Below are positions 18,686 to 28,922 of a stretch of 40,481 nt of DNA, piece after piece. Made by a program: the position numbers and the translations under genes. Under the pieces are notes generated by a model that did not search any database, had not been told where the DNA came from, and saw only the letters and a program-made list of their open reading frames with translations. The DNA comes from Polyangia bacterium (lineage in GTDB: Bacteria > Myxococcota_A > Polyangia > Polyangiales > Sandaracinaceae), in NCBI GenBank assembly GCA_030426845.1, contig JAUHXR010000045.1, positions 1 through 40,481 on the forward strand, written 5' to 3'. Every line of letters starts with the position of its first letter. The stretch's first letter is position 1.

Positions 18686-19300
18686 ATGGCCCGGCCGGTC
18701 GACCTGGAGAAGCGCGCGGACCTGGGGCGCCGCGCCCTCGACGCGCTGCAGCAGCTCGGGCTCGAGGCCTCGATGACTCAGCTCGCGGACGCGGTCGGGG
18801 TCAAGCGGCCGACCCTCCTCTATCACTTCCCCTCGCGCTCGGCGATCGTGGAGGCGGCGCTCACCGAGCTGCTGACCGAGCAGGCGATCTTCGTGATGGC
18901 GCAGATGGACCGTCACCCGCACCCGGTGGACGCGCTCTTCGTTCAGATCCTCGCCGTTCACGCCTTCCAGGCCGGGCGCGAGCCGCGGGTGATGTTCCTG
19001 ACGCAGGCGATCGCGGCGGGCGGCGACGAGCGGACCGAGCGGATCATCCAGATCGGCAACCAGGCGATGGAGGCGCGGCGCCAGCTCATGGGGCGGCGTT
19101 GCCGCGACGCGATCGCCGCCGGCGAGATGGTCGAGTGCGACGTGGGCTCGCTCATCCGCGTGGTGCGCGGCTTCATCGACGGCCTGGTCGTCCAGCGCGT
19201 CATGACCGGGTGCGACCTCGCCCCGATCCACGACTTCATCTGGGAGCGCGTGCTCGGGCCGCTCAAGCTCCCGCCCGGCGCGCCGCGGCCGACGCTCTGA
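18686..19300 (+). CDS. TetR/AcrR-family regulator
   Basis: A 204-residue regulator. The N-terminal helix-turn-helix at about 10-55 includes SMTQLADAVGVKRPTLLYHF followed by SRSAIVEAAL, the TetR signature (YHF-type recognition helix). The rest is a helical ligand-binding/dimerisation domain of normal length. A perfect palindrome overlaps its own promoter, so it probably represses itself. The neighbours are two kinases, one on each side, and offer no obvious transporter or enzyme target; the ligand is unknown. The start has a -10 six bases upstream and no Shine-Dalgarno. Confidence 0.9.
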   Translation: MARPVDLEKRADLGRRALDALQQLGLEASMTQLADAVGVKRPTLLYHFPSRSAIVEAALTELLTEQAIFVMAQMDRHPHPVDALFVQILAVHAFQAGREPRVMFLTQAIAAGGDERTERIIQIGNQAMEARRQLMGRRCRDAIAAGEMVECDVGSLIRVVRGFIDGLVVQRVMTGCDLAPIHDFIWERVLGPLKLPPGAPRPTL

Positions 19301-19312
19301 GCCCGCCGAGCC

Positions 19313-20791
19313 TCAGCGCCGACGGATGGTCACGGTGGCCGCGACCCAGCCCGGCGGGCCTGCGAGCGAGCGTCCGACGTAGGCGTCGCGACCGCAGTCG
19401 TAGAGGGCCTGCGACGGGTTGTTTGCGCTCACGGACGTGACCCGTCCGGAGGCGTCGATCTCGAGCGAGTAGTAGATGGAGCCCGGCGCGATGTGCCGCT
19501 GCTCGAGGCAGTCAGCGAGGCGGCCCCCGCCCGCTCGGTAGAGGGATGCCACGCGGGCGCGGGGGTATCCGCCGGCGTCGCGCACCACGACGCTCACCCG
19601 AGGGTCGCCGCGCGCCGTTCGCGTCGCGCGCGCGCGCCCGGTCGGCTCCGGCGACGCGGCCTCCGAGGGTCCCGCGTCGAAGCCGGCGTCGGACGAGGGG
19701 CCCGCGTCGGCGAGGGGCGTCATGGGCATCATCGGGGGTGGCGATGGCTCGACCGAGGGCGGGGCCGGAGTCTCGGCCGTGGCCGGGGTCTCGGCCGCGG
19801 CCGGCGGCAGCCGGGGGCCCTCGACTGCGCGAAGGACCACCACCGCCGACGCGGCGGAGCCCGCCGCGAGGACCAGCGCGATCGCGGCCGCCAGAACGAG
19901 CCCGCGCCGTCGCCGCGCCGGAGGGTCCACGGCCGCCACGACCGGAGTGCCGAGCCCGCGGAGGGCCTCGAGCATCTCCTCGGCCGACTCGAAGCGTCGC
20001 GCGGGGTCACGCTCGATCGCCCGGTGCACCAGGGTGTGCACCTCGGGGGGCAGATCGGGACGCAGCGCGTTGAGCGGGGTGGGCGGCTGCTCGATCATCG
20101 CCGCGAGCCGCTCGGCCGGGCTCGGCGCCTCCCACGGCAACCGCCCGGTCAGCATGCGGAAGAGGAGGACACCGACCGCGAAGAGGTCGGTCCGCGCGTC
20201 GATCGGCCCGCCCTGCACCTGCTCGGGCGCCATGTAGCCCGGCGTGCCGAGGATCTGCCCCGTCTGGGTGAGGCGGCGGTGGCGCTCCCGATCGACGAAG
20301 TGGGCCAGGCCGAAGTCGAGGATCTTCACGAGCGGCCCGAGGCCGGGCACGTCGGTGACGATGAGGTTTGTGGGCTTCAGGTCGCGGTGCACCACGCCGC
20401 GGGCGTGGGCCGCGGCCAGCCCCGCGAGGATCTGCTCGGTCCAGGCCACCGCCACCGCCAGGGGCGCGGCCGGCTGGCGCCGCATGGCGTCCCGCAGCAC
20501 CTCGCCCGCGACCGCCTCCATGACGATCACCGCCTCGTCGCCGCGGGCGAGGACCTCGTGCACCGTCACGACGTTGGGGTGCTGGAGCGCGGCCGCGGCC
20601 CGGGCTTCGCGGAGGAGCCGCTCGTCGACCACGCCCTCGCCGGCGCGCTCGGGCCGCACCGTCTTGAGGACGACGCGGCGGCCGAGCTGCATCTGCTCGG
20701 CTTCGAAGACCTCCCCCATGCCCCCCTGCCCGAGGGCGCGCACCACGCGGTAGCGGCCGTCGAGGATCTCACCGGGCTGGAGCCGACTCAC
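19313..20791 (-). CDS. Ser/Thr kinase with AgmX/GltJ-like tail
   Basis: A 492-residue membrane kinase. The kinase domain at about 14-275 has GQGGMGEVF, the lysine in VVLKTV, HRDLKPTN, DFGLAHF and GTPGYMAPE, all intact. A single membrane segment lies at about 297-322 (LVLAAAIALVLAAGSAASAV). A Pro/Ala linker leads to a C-terminal domain at about 405-492 (LADCLEQRHI ... GSIYYSLEIDASGRVTSVSA ... DCGRDAYVGRSL), which resembles the TonB-like domain of AgmX/GltJ-type myxobacterial proteins and would lie in the periplasm. GTG start, with TAGAGT seven bases upstream. Convergent with the TetR gene 12 bases away. Confidence 0.92.
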   Translation of the reverse strand: MSRLQPGEILDGRYRVVRALGQGGMGEVFEAEQMQLGRRVVLKTVRPERAGEGVVDERLLREARAAAALQHPNVVTVHEVLARGDEAVIVMEAVAGEVLRDAMRRQPAAPLAVAVAWTEQILAGLAAAHARGVVHRDLKPTNLIVTDVPGLGPLVKILDFGLAHFVDRERHRRLTQTGQILGTPGYMAPEQVQGGPIDARTDLFAVGVLLFRMLTGRLPWEAPSPAERLAAMIEQPPTPLNALRPDLPPEVHTLVHRAIERDPARRFESAEEMLEALRGLGTPVVAAVDPPARRRRGLVLAAAIALVLAAGSAASAVVVLRAVEGPRLPPAAAETPATAETPAPPSVEPSPPPMMPMTPLADAGPSSDAGFDAGPSEAASPEPTGRARATRTARGDPRVSVVVRDAGGYPRARVASLYRAGGGRLADCLEQRHIAPGSIYYSLEIDASGRVTSVSANNPSQALYDCGRDAYVGRSLAGPPGWVAATVTIRRR

Positions 20792-20798
20792 GGGGCGA

Positions 20799-20804
20799 AC
20801 TCTA
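20799..20804 (-). promoter_or_regulatory. -10 element of AgmX-tailed kinase gene
   Basis: TAGAGT on the - strand, exactly seven bases before the GTG at 20791. No Shine-Dalgarno follows, so the transcript is probably leaderless. Confidence 0.5.
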
Positions 20805-20845
20805 CCAAGCGGCGGCGAGCGCGCTCGCGCGGAGGGCGCGGCCCT

Positions 20846-20874
20846 TTGACGGCCCCCCGGGCCGGGGCTATGTC
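20846..20874 (+). promoter_or_regulatory. Sigma-70-type promoter of yhbY
   Basis: TTGACG (20846-20851), a 17-base spacer and TATGTC (20869-20874). The ATG at 20884 is nine bases beyond, so the leader is at most a few bases. This is one of the best matches to the consensus in the window. Confidence 0.65.
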
Positions 20875-20883
20875 GCGCCGCCC

Positions 20884-21183
20884 ATGAACGAGCTCACCGG
20901 CCCGCAGCGGCGTCACCTCAAGGCGCTCGCGCATCACCTCGCCCCCGTCGTGCAGATCGGCAAGCAGGGCGTGAGCCCCAGCGTGAGCCAGGCGACCGAC
21001 ACCGCGCTCGACGACCACGAGCTCATCAAGGTGAAGCTGCCGCAGGTGGAGCGCGCGGAACGCCAGGCGATGGCCGACACGCTGTGCGCGGCGACCGGCG
21101 CCCTCGCGGTCGGCCAGATCGGTCGCGTGCTCGTGCTCTATCGCCGCCACCCCGACGAGCCGAAGATCCGGCTGCCGCGGTAG
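20884..21183 (+). CDS. yhbY: YhbY-family RNA-binding protein
   Basis: A 99-residue single CRM-domain protein. It has the family's features: LTGPQRRHLKALAHHL at the start, VVQIGKQGVSPSV with the GKQG loop at about 27-30, LDDHELIKVKL near 43-53, and GALAVGQIGRVLVLYRR at the end. Bacterial YhbY associates with pre-50S ribosomal particles and assists large-subunit assembly (family knowledge). The length is typical. It stands alone, divergent from a kinase gene and convergent with another, with its own good promoter. Confidence 0.93.
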   Translation: MNELTGPQRRHLKALAHHLAPVVQIGKQGVSPSVSQATDTALDDHELIKVKLPQVERAERQAMADTLCAATGALAVGQIGRVLVLYRRHPDEPKIRLPR

Positions 21184-21190
21184 GAGGACG

Positions 21191-21237
21191 GGCCCCGCCA
21201 CGGTACCCCGGAGGGGACAGGGCGGGGGGGCGGGGCC
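21191..21237. terminator. Possible bidirectional terminator
   Basis: GGCCCCGCC (21191-21199) pairs with GGCGGGGCC (21229-21237) around an inner CCCC-GGA-GGGG hairpin, between the convergent yhbY and kinase genes. There is no T-tract, so intrinsic termination is uncertain. Confidence 0.35.
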
Positions 21238-21263
21238 GATGCAGCGCACGGCGCTTGCTCGGC

Positions 21264-22865
<1,602 letters not shown>

Positions 22866-22919
22866 GGCGACCCCGAGCCGCAGCGTAGCTCCCGCGTCGC
22901 CGGACCCGCAAACTCCGGA

Positions 22920-23132
22920 TCAGGCCGAGCCGCGCCCGAGCCGACGCTGGACGAGCAGGCCGGTGACCACCGCCAAGACCACCGCGACCGCGCCGACGCG
23001 GCCGTCGATCGGCATGTCGAGGAGCGTGTAGACAATGGGCAGGGCGATCAGGCTCGCGATCATCGCGCCCGCGCCGGCTCCGAGAGCGAGGGCGCGGTGG
23101 GCGAGGGTGGGGCGCTCGGGCGTGGCTCTCAT
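22920..23132 (-). CDS. Small two-span membrane protein
   Basis: A 70-residue protein with two hydrophobic helices at about 17-38 (AGAGAMIASLIALPIVYTLL) and 44-61 (GAVAVVLAVVTGLLV), separated by a short DMPIDGR turn and flanked by Arg-rich ends. No family is recognised. It is divergent from a TetR gene across 44 bases that contain an inverted repeat, so it is a plausible regulated target. Confidence 0.65.
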   Translation of the reverse strand: MRATPERPTLAHRALALGAGAGAMIASLIALPIVYTLLDMPIDGRVGAVAVVLAVVTGLLVQRRLGRGSA

Positions 23133-23152
23133 GCTCGGATCGGTGTACGAGC
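23133..23152. promoter_or_regulatory. Candidate TetR operator
   Basis: GCTCG and CGAGC arms ten bases apart, centred in the 44-base gap between the small membrane protein gene and the TetR gene. TACACC on the - strand, nine bases from the small gene's ATG, lies inside it. The arms are short, so this is weak. Confidence 0.3.
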
Positions 23153-23176
23153 AGGGCCCGCGCCGCCTCCCCTCCG

Positions 23177-23779
23177 ATGACGAGCACCCCCACGAAGCGA
23201 TCCGCGATCCGCGACGCGGCCGAGGCCCTGATGCTCGAGGGCGGCCTCAGCGCCGTCTCGGCGGGCGCCGTCTCGGCCCGGGCCGGGGTGAACAAGGCGC
23301 TCGTCTTCTACTACTTCGCGTCGATGGGCGAGCTCGTCGCCGAGGTGCTCTCGGGCTACTACGCGCGCCACGAGTCGGCGCTCGTCGACGCCTTCGAGAG
23401 CGAGGGCTCGGTGCGCGAGCGGCTCGAACGGTTCGTCGATCGCTACTTCGACTGGATGGTCGAGCACCGCGGCTACGCGCGGATCGTCCAGGAGCACGTC
23501 GCGCGCGGGGGTGACCACGCGGCGCTCGTCTCCGAGCACACGCGCGGCCTCCTGCGGGTGTGCGAGGCGCAGCTGGCTGGCCTCCTCCCCCCGGAGGGGC
23601 CCATGGCGGCGAAGCACTTTTACTTGTCGCTGTCTGCCGCGGTGATCAACTACTTCACCTACGCGCCGCTCCTCGAGGAGGGGTGGGGCCACGACCCGCT
23701 CGGACCCGAGGGCCTCGCCGAGCGCCGTGCGCACCTGCGCTGGATCATCGACGCCTGGGCGACGCAGCTCGGGCTCTGA
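23177..23779 (+). CDS. TetR/AcrR-family regulator
   Basis: A 200-residue regulator with an N-terminal helix-turn-helix at about 8-55 (LSAVSAGAVSARAGVNKALV then FYYFASMGELVAEVL). The sequence FYYF is the recognition-helix end typical of TetR proteins. The C-terminal domain is helical and Tyr/Phe-rich (FVDRYFDWMVEHRGYARIVQ), suggesting a hydrophobic ligand. Its start lies 44 bases from the divergent membrane-protein gene, the most likely target. It converges on transketolase. Confidence 0.9.
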   Translation: MTSTPTKRSAIRDAAEALMLEGGLSAVSAGAVSARAGVNKALVFYYFASMGELVAEVLSGYYARHESALVDAFESEGSVRERLERFVDRYFDWMVEHRGYARIVQEHVARGGDHAALVSEHTRGLLRVCEAQLAGLLPPEGPMAAKHFYLSLSAAVINYFTYAPLLEEGWGHDPLGPEGLAERRAHLRWIIDAWATQLGL

Positions 23780-23804
23780 ATCCGGACGGCTCGGACGCCG
23801 CGGC

Positions 23805-25787
23805 TCAGCCGATGAGCTCGAGCGCCGCGCTCGCGATCGCGTCGGGCGTGAGGCCGAAGTAGGCGTAGAGCTCCTCGGCCGGAGCCGACGCGCCGAAGCG
23901 GTCGATGCCGAGGCTGCGCCCGCGCTCGCCGACCCACGGCGCCCAGCCGAAGGTCGAGGCGGCCTCCACCGAGAGGCGCGGCGCGGCGCCGAGGACCTCT
24001 TCGAGGTAGGCCGCCGGCTGCTCCGCGAGCAGCTCGAGGCACGGCGCGCTCACCACCGCGGCGCGCTTGCCCTGGGTCGCGAGCTGCTCGGCGGCCGCGA
24101 TCGCGAGGTGCACCTCGCTGCCCGTCGCGAGGATCGTCACGTCACGCGCCCCGCCATCGCCGTGCGCGACGTAGGCGCCGCGGCGGCAGAGGTTGGCCGA
24201 AGGGTCGCCGCCCGCGCGGATCGTCGGCACGTTCTGCCGGGTCAGCGCGAGCACCGAGGGGCCCTCGCGCTCGACCGCGAGCTGCCAGCACTCGAGGGTC
24301 TCCACCGCGTCGGCGGGGCGGAACACCGCGAGGCCCGGGATCGCCCGGAGCGCCGCGAGGTGCTCGATCGGCTGGTGCGTCGGGCCGTCCTCGCCGAGGC
24401 CGATCGAGTCGTGGGTCATCACGTAGATGACGCGCTGGCTCATCAGCGCGCTCAGTCGGATCGCGGGGCGGCAGTAGTCGGTGAACACGAGGAACGTGCC
24501 GCCGTAGGGGATCACCCCGCCGTGCAGGGCCATCCCGTTCATCGCCGCGGCCATCGCGTGCTCGCGCACGCCGTAGTGCACGTAGCGGTGCCCGTAGCTG
24601 CTCTTGTCGAGCACGCCCATGCCCTTGGCGCGCGTCTTGTTGGAGCCGGTCAGGTCGGCTGAGCCGCCGACCAGCTCGTCGACGACCTCTCCGATCACCC
24701 CGAGCGCGTCGCCGCTCGCGGCGCGGGTCGCCTTGTTCGGCTTCGCCTCGATCAGCGCGGCCTTGGCCTGGGCCACGCTCGCGCCGAGGGCGGGGTCGAG
24801 GTCGCCGGAGAGGGCGCGCTCGAAGCGGGCGCGCGCGTCGGCCGCCATCGCGTCGCGCCGCGCCTCCCAGGCCACGCGCGCCTCGCGCCCACGCGCCCCG
24901 ATCGCGCGCCAGGCCTCGAGGATCGGGGCCGGGATCTCGAACGGGGGGTGCGGCCAGCCGAGCTGAGCGCGCGCGCCCGCGATCTCCTCGTCGCCGAGGG
25001 GCGAGCCGTGCGCGTCCGCGGTGCCGGCCTTGGTCGGGGCGCCGAAGCCGATCGTCGTCCGGCACGCGATCATCGCCGGCTGCTCCGCCGCCTGCGCGCG
25101 CTCGATGGCGGCCGCGATCGCCTCGGGGTCGTGCCCGTCGCAGCGGTCGACGTACCAGCCGCTGGCGCGGAAGCGCGCGAGCTGGTCGTCGCTCACCGTC
25201 AGCTCGGTCGGACCGTCGATCGAGATGTGGTTGTCGTCGAACAGGACGACCAGCTTGGAGAGCCCGAGGTGGCCGGCGAGCGAGATCGCCTCGTGGCTGA
25301 TGCCCTCCATGAGGCATCCGTCGCCCGCGATCACGTAGGTGCGGTGATCCACGATCGCGTCGCCGAACCGCGCCGCGAGGTGGCGCTCCGCGAGGGCCAT
25401 GCCGACCCCGTTCGCGAGGCCCTGACCGAGCGGCCCGGTCGTCGTCTCGATCCCCGAGGCGTGGCCGTGCTCCGGGTGCCCCGCGGTCTTGCTGCCGAGC
25501 TGGCGGAAGCGCTTCAGCTCGTCGAGGGTCATGTCCGCGTACCCCGTCAGGTGGAGCAGCGAGTAGAGGAGCATCGAGCCGTGGCCGGCCGAGAGCACGA
25601 AGCGATCGCGGTCCGGCCAGCTCGGGTCGGTCGGGTCGAAGCGGAGGAATCGCTGGAACAGCACCGTCGCCACGTCGGCCATGCCCATGGGCATGCCCGG
25701 GTGGCCGGAGCTCGCCTTCTGGACCGCGTCCATCGAGAGGGCGCGGATGGCGTTGGCGAGATCGGCGTGGGACGGGGCGTCAGGCAT
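23805..25787 (-). CDS. tkt: Transketolase
   Basis: A 660-residue transketolase, close to the usual length. It moves two-carbon ketol groups between sugar phosphates in the pentose phosphate pathway, using thiamine diphosphate and Mg. Visible landmarks are the N-terminal [12 protein letters not shown], the cofactor motif GDGCLMEG near 153-160 followed by [20 protein letters not shown] in the middle, the catalytic-Glu motif YGVREHAM near 405-412, and the C-terminal [19 protein letters not shown]. All key residues appear intact. It stands alone, not next to other Calvin or pentose phosphate genes. TAATGC four bases before the ATG may be its -10. Confidence 0.97.
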   Translation of the reverse strand: MPDAPSHADLANAIRALSMDAVQKASSGHPGMPMGMADVATVLFQRFLRFDPTDPSWPDRDRFVLSAGHGSMLLYSLLHLTGYADMTLDELKRFRQLGSKTAGHPEHGHASGIETTTGPLGQGLANGVGMALAERHLAARFGDAIVDHRTYVIAGDGCLMEGISHEAISLAGHLGLSKLVVLFDDNHISIDGPTELTVSDDQLARFRASGWYVDRCDGHDPEAIAAAIERAQAAEQPAMIACRTTIGFGAPTKAGTADAHGSPLGDEEIAGARAQLGWPHPPFEIPAPILEAWRAIGARGREARVAWEARRDAMAADARARFERALSGDLDPALGASVAQAKAALIEAKPNKATRAASGDALGVIGEVVDELVGGSADLTGSNKTRAKGMGVLDKSSYGHRYVHYGVREHAMAAAMNGMALHGGVIPYGGTFLVFTDYCRPAIRLSALMSQRVIYVMTHDSIGLGEDGPTHQPIEHLAALRAIPGLAVFRPADAVETLECWQLAVEREGPSVLALTRQNVPTIRAGGDPSANLCRRGAYVAHGDGGARDVTILATGSEVHLAIAAAEQLATQGKRAAVVSAPCLELLAEQPAAYLEEVLGAAPRLSVEAASTFGWAPWVGERGRSLGIDRFGASAPAEELYAYFGLTPDAIASAALELIG

Positions 25788-25889
25788 GCCGGCATTAAGC
25801 GCGCGCGCGCCTCCCCGTCAACCCGTTCCGGGCGACGTCGGAGGCGCGCGTGCGAGGTGCGGACGCGGGCGTCGGGTGGCCGCGGCCGG

Positions 25890-27968
25890 TCAGTCGACGC
25901 TGAAGCGCGCGGTGGTCGCGGCCCAGCCGTGGGTGCCGTACGAGTAGAGCAGCGCGGTGAGCTCGCCCGCGACGGCCGGGACCTGGACGGTCACCTCGCC
26001 AGCCGACGTCGGATCCATCGTCAGCACGTGACCGCTCGCGTCCACCAGGAGGAGCCAGTGGTACGGCGCGCCCCGCTCGTCCCACACGAACGTGGTCGCG
26101 CCCGCGGTGAGGGCGCTGCCGTTCGTCGGCGACAGGAGCGCGCTCGCGTAGCTCGGCGCGCTCCAGGCGGCGTAGGTCGACGTCTCCGACACCCAGCCCT
26201 CGGAGGTCCGCGTCCAGAGCTGGGCCACGACCGGCTCGCCGCGGAAGGGGAGCCCGGCGACCTGGACCGCGCGGTCCGTGCCGACGGCGCGGTCGAAGTA
26301 GCGCGCGGGCTCGGCCGCGGTGCCGACCTGGAGCCGGTGCTCCAGCGCCCCGGCGACGTCGGTCCAGGCGAACCACGTCCACGTGCTGGTCAGGGTCGCG
26401 CCGTCCGAGGGGACCGCGATCTGAGCCCCCTGCGGCGTGCCGGGCGCGGCCTGGAGCGTCGCGTCGGTGAAGATCCACTCCGTCCCGAACAGGCTCCAGA
26501 GCCGGACGTGGAGCGTCTCGCCCGACTCGGGGAGCGTGTCGATCCGCACCTCGCTGGCGCGGCCGACGCCCGCTCGGTAGTAGCTCCGGTCGCCGGGGCT
26601 CCGGCCGATCGTGAGGTAGTGCGCGTCGGCGCCGACCTCGTCCCAGCGGAACCACACCGGGCCGGGGCTCAGCGCGCCGCTCGGCGTGCGGAGGACCGCG
26701 GCGACCGGCTCGACCGAGGGGGGCGCGTCGCGGAAGCCGCTCGCCACGAGCACCGTCTCGCGCAGGGTGCGCGCGTTGTCGCTCACCCCAGGGACGCCGG
26801 TGGCCGCGCCCTCGTGGGTGCGGTTCGGGTCCGACCAGACGCCCGCGCGGCGACAGACCGCGCCGTCGCACGCGTAGGCCATGATGGTGCGGTAGCCGGC
26901 CGCGGGCACCTGGTGACCGCGCGCGTCGGCGCGGTAGCCGTCGCTCGCGTGGAGCGGGTCGTGGTTGGCGCCGAGGTTGTGCCCGAGCTCGTGCGCGAAG
27001 GTGTAGAAGCCCGCCGCGTAGTCGCGCGAGACGACGGAGTAGGCGGCCTCCGAGAAGAACGGCGCGTTGCTCGCGGTGAGCTGGTAGCCGATGCCCGCGT
27101 AGGGGCCCGCGCGATCGACGATGAAGACCACGTGGTCGGCCCCGAACGCGTCGCGCAGCGCCTGGACCTCGTCGAGGTAGCCGTCGCCCGGGGTGGCGAG
27201 GCGGCTGAGCGCCTCCTCGAAGTCGAAGTCGGCCTCGTCGTAGTGGACGCGCACGCTCGCCGTGAGGTGCAGCGCGGCGCTCACGCCGCTCGCGACGAAG
27301 CTCGCGTTCGCTTCGGCCACCGCGAGGTCGATCGTGGCGTCCAGCGCGTCGTCGCCGCCGGCCGCGTCCGCCGCCTCGTCGCTGTAGACGACCAGCACGT
27401 CCAGGACCGCCTCGCCGTCCGCCTCGGTGGCGGTCCGGTCGATCAGCCCGACCGGCGGCGCGAGCGAGCGCGGGGTGACCGCGGGCGCGTCCTCCGGGAT
27501 CGCGTCCTCGTCCCACTCCGCGACCACGGTGTCGCCGCCGCGCGGGGTGATCGTGACGAGGCGTCCGTCCCAGCGGACCGTGCCCGCGAGGGCGTCGCCG
27601 CGCTGCGCGAGGGAGACGCTCGAGCCCGGGTGGCCGAGGACCTCGCCCTCCCACACCCGCGAGGCGCCGTCGACGCGGACCCGAACGACGCGCGCGTCGA
27701 CGATCTCCTCGAACAGGTTGAGGCGGAGGCTCGCGTGGGCCGGCTCGGGGGCGTCCGGCGATCGCGTGCCCGCCCAGAGGTCGAGCGAGACCGCGGCGAA
27801 GCTCTGCGCGCGGACCATGCCGATCGCGTAGGGCGGGATCTGGGTGCCGGCCTCGAAGACGCCCTCGGCCGAAGGCGCCGCCTGCGGCGGGGTCCAGCTC
27901 TGGCCGTCGGCGCAGGCGACGAGGGTGAATGCGATCGCCGTGAGGGCGACGCGGCGTGCGAGCTCCAT
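25890..27968 (-). CDS. Reprolysin-like (M12B-type) lipoprotein metalloprotease
   Basis: A 692-residue secreted zinc protease. The N-terminus ends in a lipobox (FTLVAC), so it is probably a lipoprotein. A prodomain-like region precedes the catalytic domain at about 195-420. The zinc motif HELGHNLGANHD is at 326-337 (ligands His326, His330, His336; catalytic Glu327) and the Met-turn TIMAYA has Met at about 363. The stretch GVSDNARTLRETV after it is typical of bacterial reprolysin-like enzymes. Three related beta-rich modules of about 85 residues fill the C-terminus. ATG at 27968 is chosen for the strong Shine-Dalgarno AAGGAGAGGA and the lipoprotein signal it yields; the longer frame is spurious. 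Confidence 0.9.
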   Translation of the reverse strand: MELARRVALTAIAFTLVACADGQSWTPPQAAPSAEGVFEAGTQIPPYAIGMVRAQSFAAVSLDLWAGTRSPDAPEPAHASLRLNLFEEIVDARVVRVRVDGASRVWEGEVLGHPGSSVSLAQRGDALAGTVRWDGRLVTITPRGGDTVVAEWDEDAIPEDAPAVTPRSLAPPVGLIDRTATEADGEAVLDVLVVYSDEAADAAGGDDALDATIDLAVAEANASFVASGVSAALHLTASVRVHYDEADFDFEEALSRLATPGDGYLDEVQALRDAFGADHVVFIVDRAGPYAGIGYQLTASNAPFFSEAAYSVVSRDYAAGFYTFAHELGHNLGANHDPLHASDGYRADARGHQVPAAGYRTIMAYACDGAVCRRAGVWSDPNRTHEGAATGVPGVSDNARTLRETVLVASGFRDAPPSVEPVAAVLRTPSGALSPGPVWFRWDEVGADAHYLTIGRSPGDRSYYRAGVGRASEVRIDTLPESGETLHVRLWSLFGTEWIFTDATLQAAPGTPQGAQIAVPSDGATLTSTWTWFAWTDVAGALEHRLQVGTAAEPARYFDRAVGTDRAVQVAGLPFRGEPVVAQLWTRTSEGWVSETSTYAAWSAPSYASALLSPTNGSALTAGATTFVWDERGAPYHWLLLVDASGHVLTMDPTSAGEVTVQVPAVAGELTALLYSYGTHGWAATTARFSVD

Positions 27969-28167
27969 CTGCTGTCCTCTCCTTCGGTAACCCGGCTGCC
28001 TCTGCGCTGCAGACGCCCGTGGCTTTGCGTCCCGGCCTCGCGACCGGTTTGCCGTTCTCGGGGAGAGCCGCCCGCTCCCGTCCCGAGGCCTTGTAACGGC
28101 CTGGGCGCGTGATCCTTGAGCCTCGCGCCTCCGCACGCTCGGAGATCCCAAAGCGCGGACCATGAGC

Positions 28168-28173
28168 TATGCT
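28168..28173 (+). promoter_or_regulatory. -10 element of 230-residue protein gene
   Basis: TATGCT, nine bases before the ATG at 28183. It supports that start over the ATG at 28162, which lies upstream of the -10. Confidence 0.45.
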
Positions 28174-28182
28174 CGTCAGCCT

Positions 28183-28875
28183 ATGTCGATCGCCCAACGC
28201 GCCCTCACCGCGGCCTCCGGCTACCTCCGACGCAACCCGGGCGAGATCGCCCGCGCGGTGCGAAACCTCGTGGGCCTCCGCGCCGGGATCCCGGTCGACG
28301 CGCTGCGTTGGCTGATGGAGCAGGCAGCCAAGGGCGGCAAGATCGAGGACCCGGTCATCACCGAGGTCCCGCCCGGCCTCCGCGTCACCGCGAGCGTCGA
28401 CCTGATGAAGACCCCGGTCCGCGCGTCGGCCGTCGTCTACATCGACCGGGTCCAGCTCGACCCCGACCAGATCCGCATGGTCGTGCGCCTCGAGGAGATC
28501 TGGATGGAGGTCATCGGTGACGTGGCGAGCCCGGTGGCCGCGCTGCTGCGCTCGGGCGCGCTCGATCTGTCGAAGCCGGGCGAGCTGGCCAAGTACATGG
28601 ACTTGCCCCCGGTGATCGTGGAGGCGCGCGACAACAAGCTCACCCTCGACCTGATGCGCGAGCCGAAGATCGGGGAGAACCCGGTGGTGCGCCAGGCCCT
28701 CGCGGTGGTGACGCCCCTGGTGACGATGCACGGCATCGAGTCCGACGACGAGCACCTCAACGTGGTCTTCCGCGCTCTCCCGCAGGGGGTCGGCACGGCC
28801 GCGAGCGCGCTGCGGACCCACCTGCTCTCGCCGGGCCTCTCGCGCGTGCGCGCGCTCCTGCCGAGCTTCCTGTAG
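28183..28875 (+). CDS. Conserved-looking protein of unknown function
   Basis: A 230-residue protein without signal peptide or membrane helix. The N-terminus is helical and basic. The middle is beta-rich with alternating hydrophobics (LRVTASVDLMKTPVRASAVV and VQLDPDQIRMVVRLEEIWME), then a pattern PPVIVEARDNKLTLDLM. This could be a lipid-binding or DUF2993-like beta fold, but I did not recognise the family. Divergent from the reprolysin-like gene by 214 bases. The start at 28183 is supported by the TATGCT just upstream. Confidence 0.65.
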   Translation: MSIAQRALTAASGYLRRNPGEIARAVRNLVGLRAGIPVDALRWLMEQAAKGGKIEDPVITEVPPGLRVTASVDLMKTPVRASAVVYIDRVQLDPDQIRMVVRLEEIWMEVIGDVASPVAALLRSGALDLSKPGELAKYMDLPPVIVEARDNKLTLDLMREPKIGENPVVRQALAVVTPLVTMHGIESDDEHLNVVFRALPQGVGTAASALRTHLLSPGLSRVRALLPSFL

Positions 28876-28922
28876 CCGCTCTGAAAGGCGGTCGCGCCGC
28901 CGGCCGGTGATACCGTGCCTCA

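Noticed and set aside
27969..28163. N-terminal extension of the reprolysin-like protease
   Set aside because: The extra 65 residues are Arg-rich and unstructured, and they lie before a strong Shine-Dalgarno and a proper lipoprotein signal.
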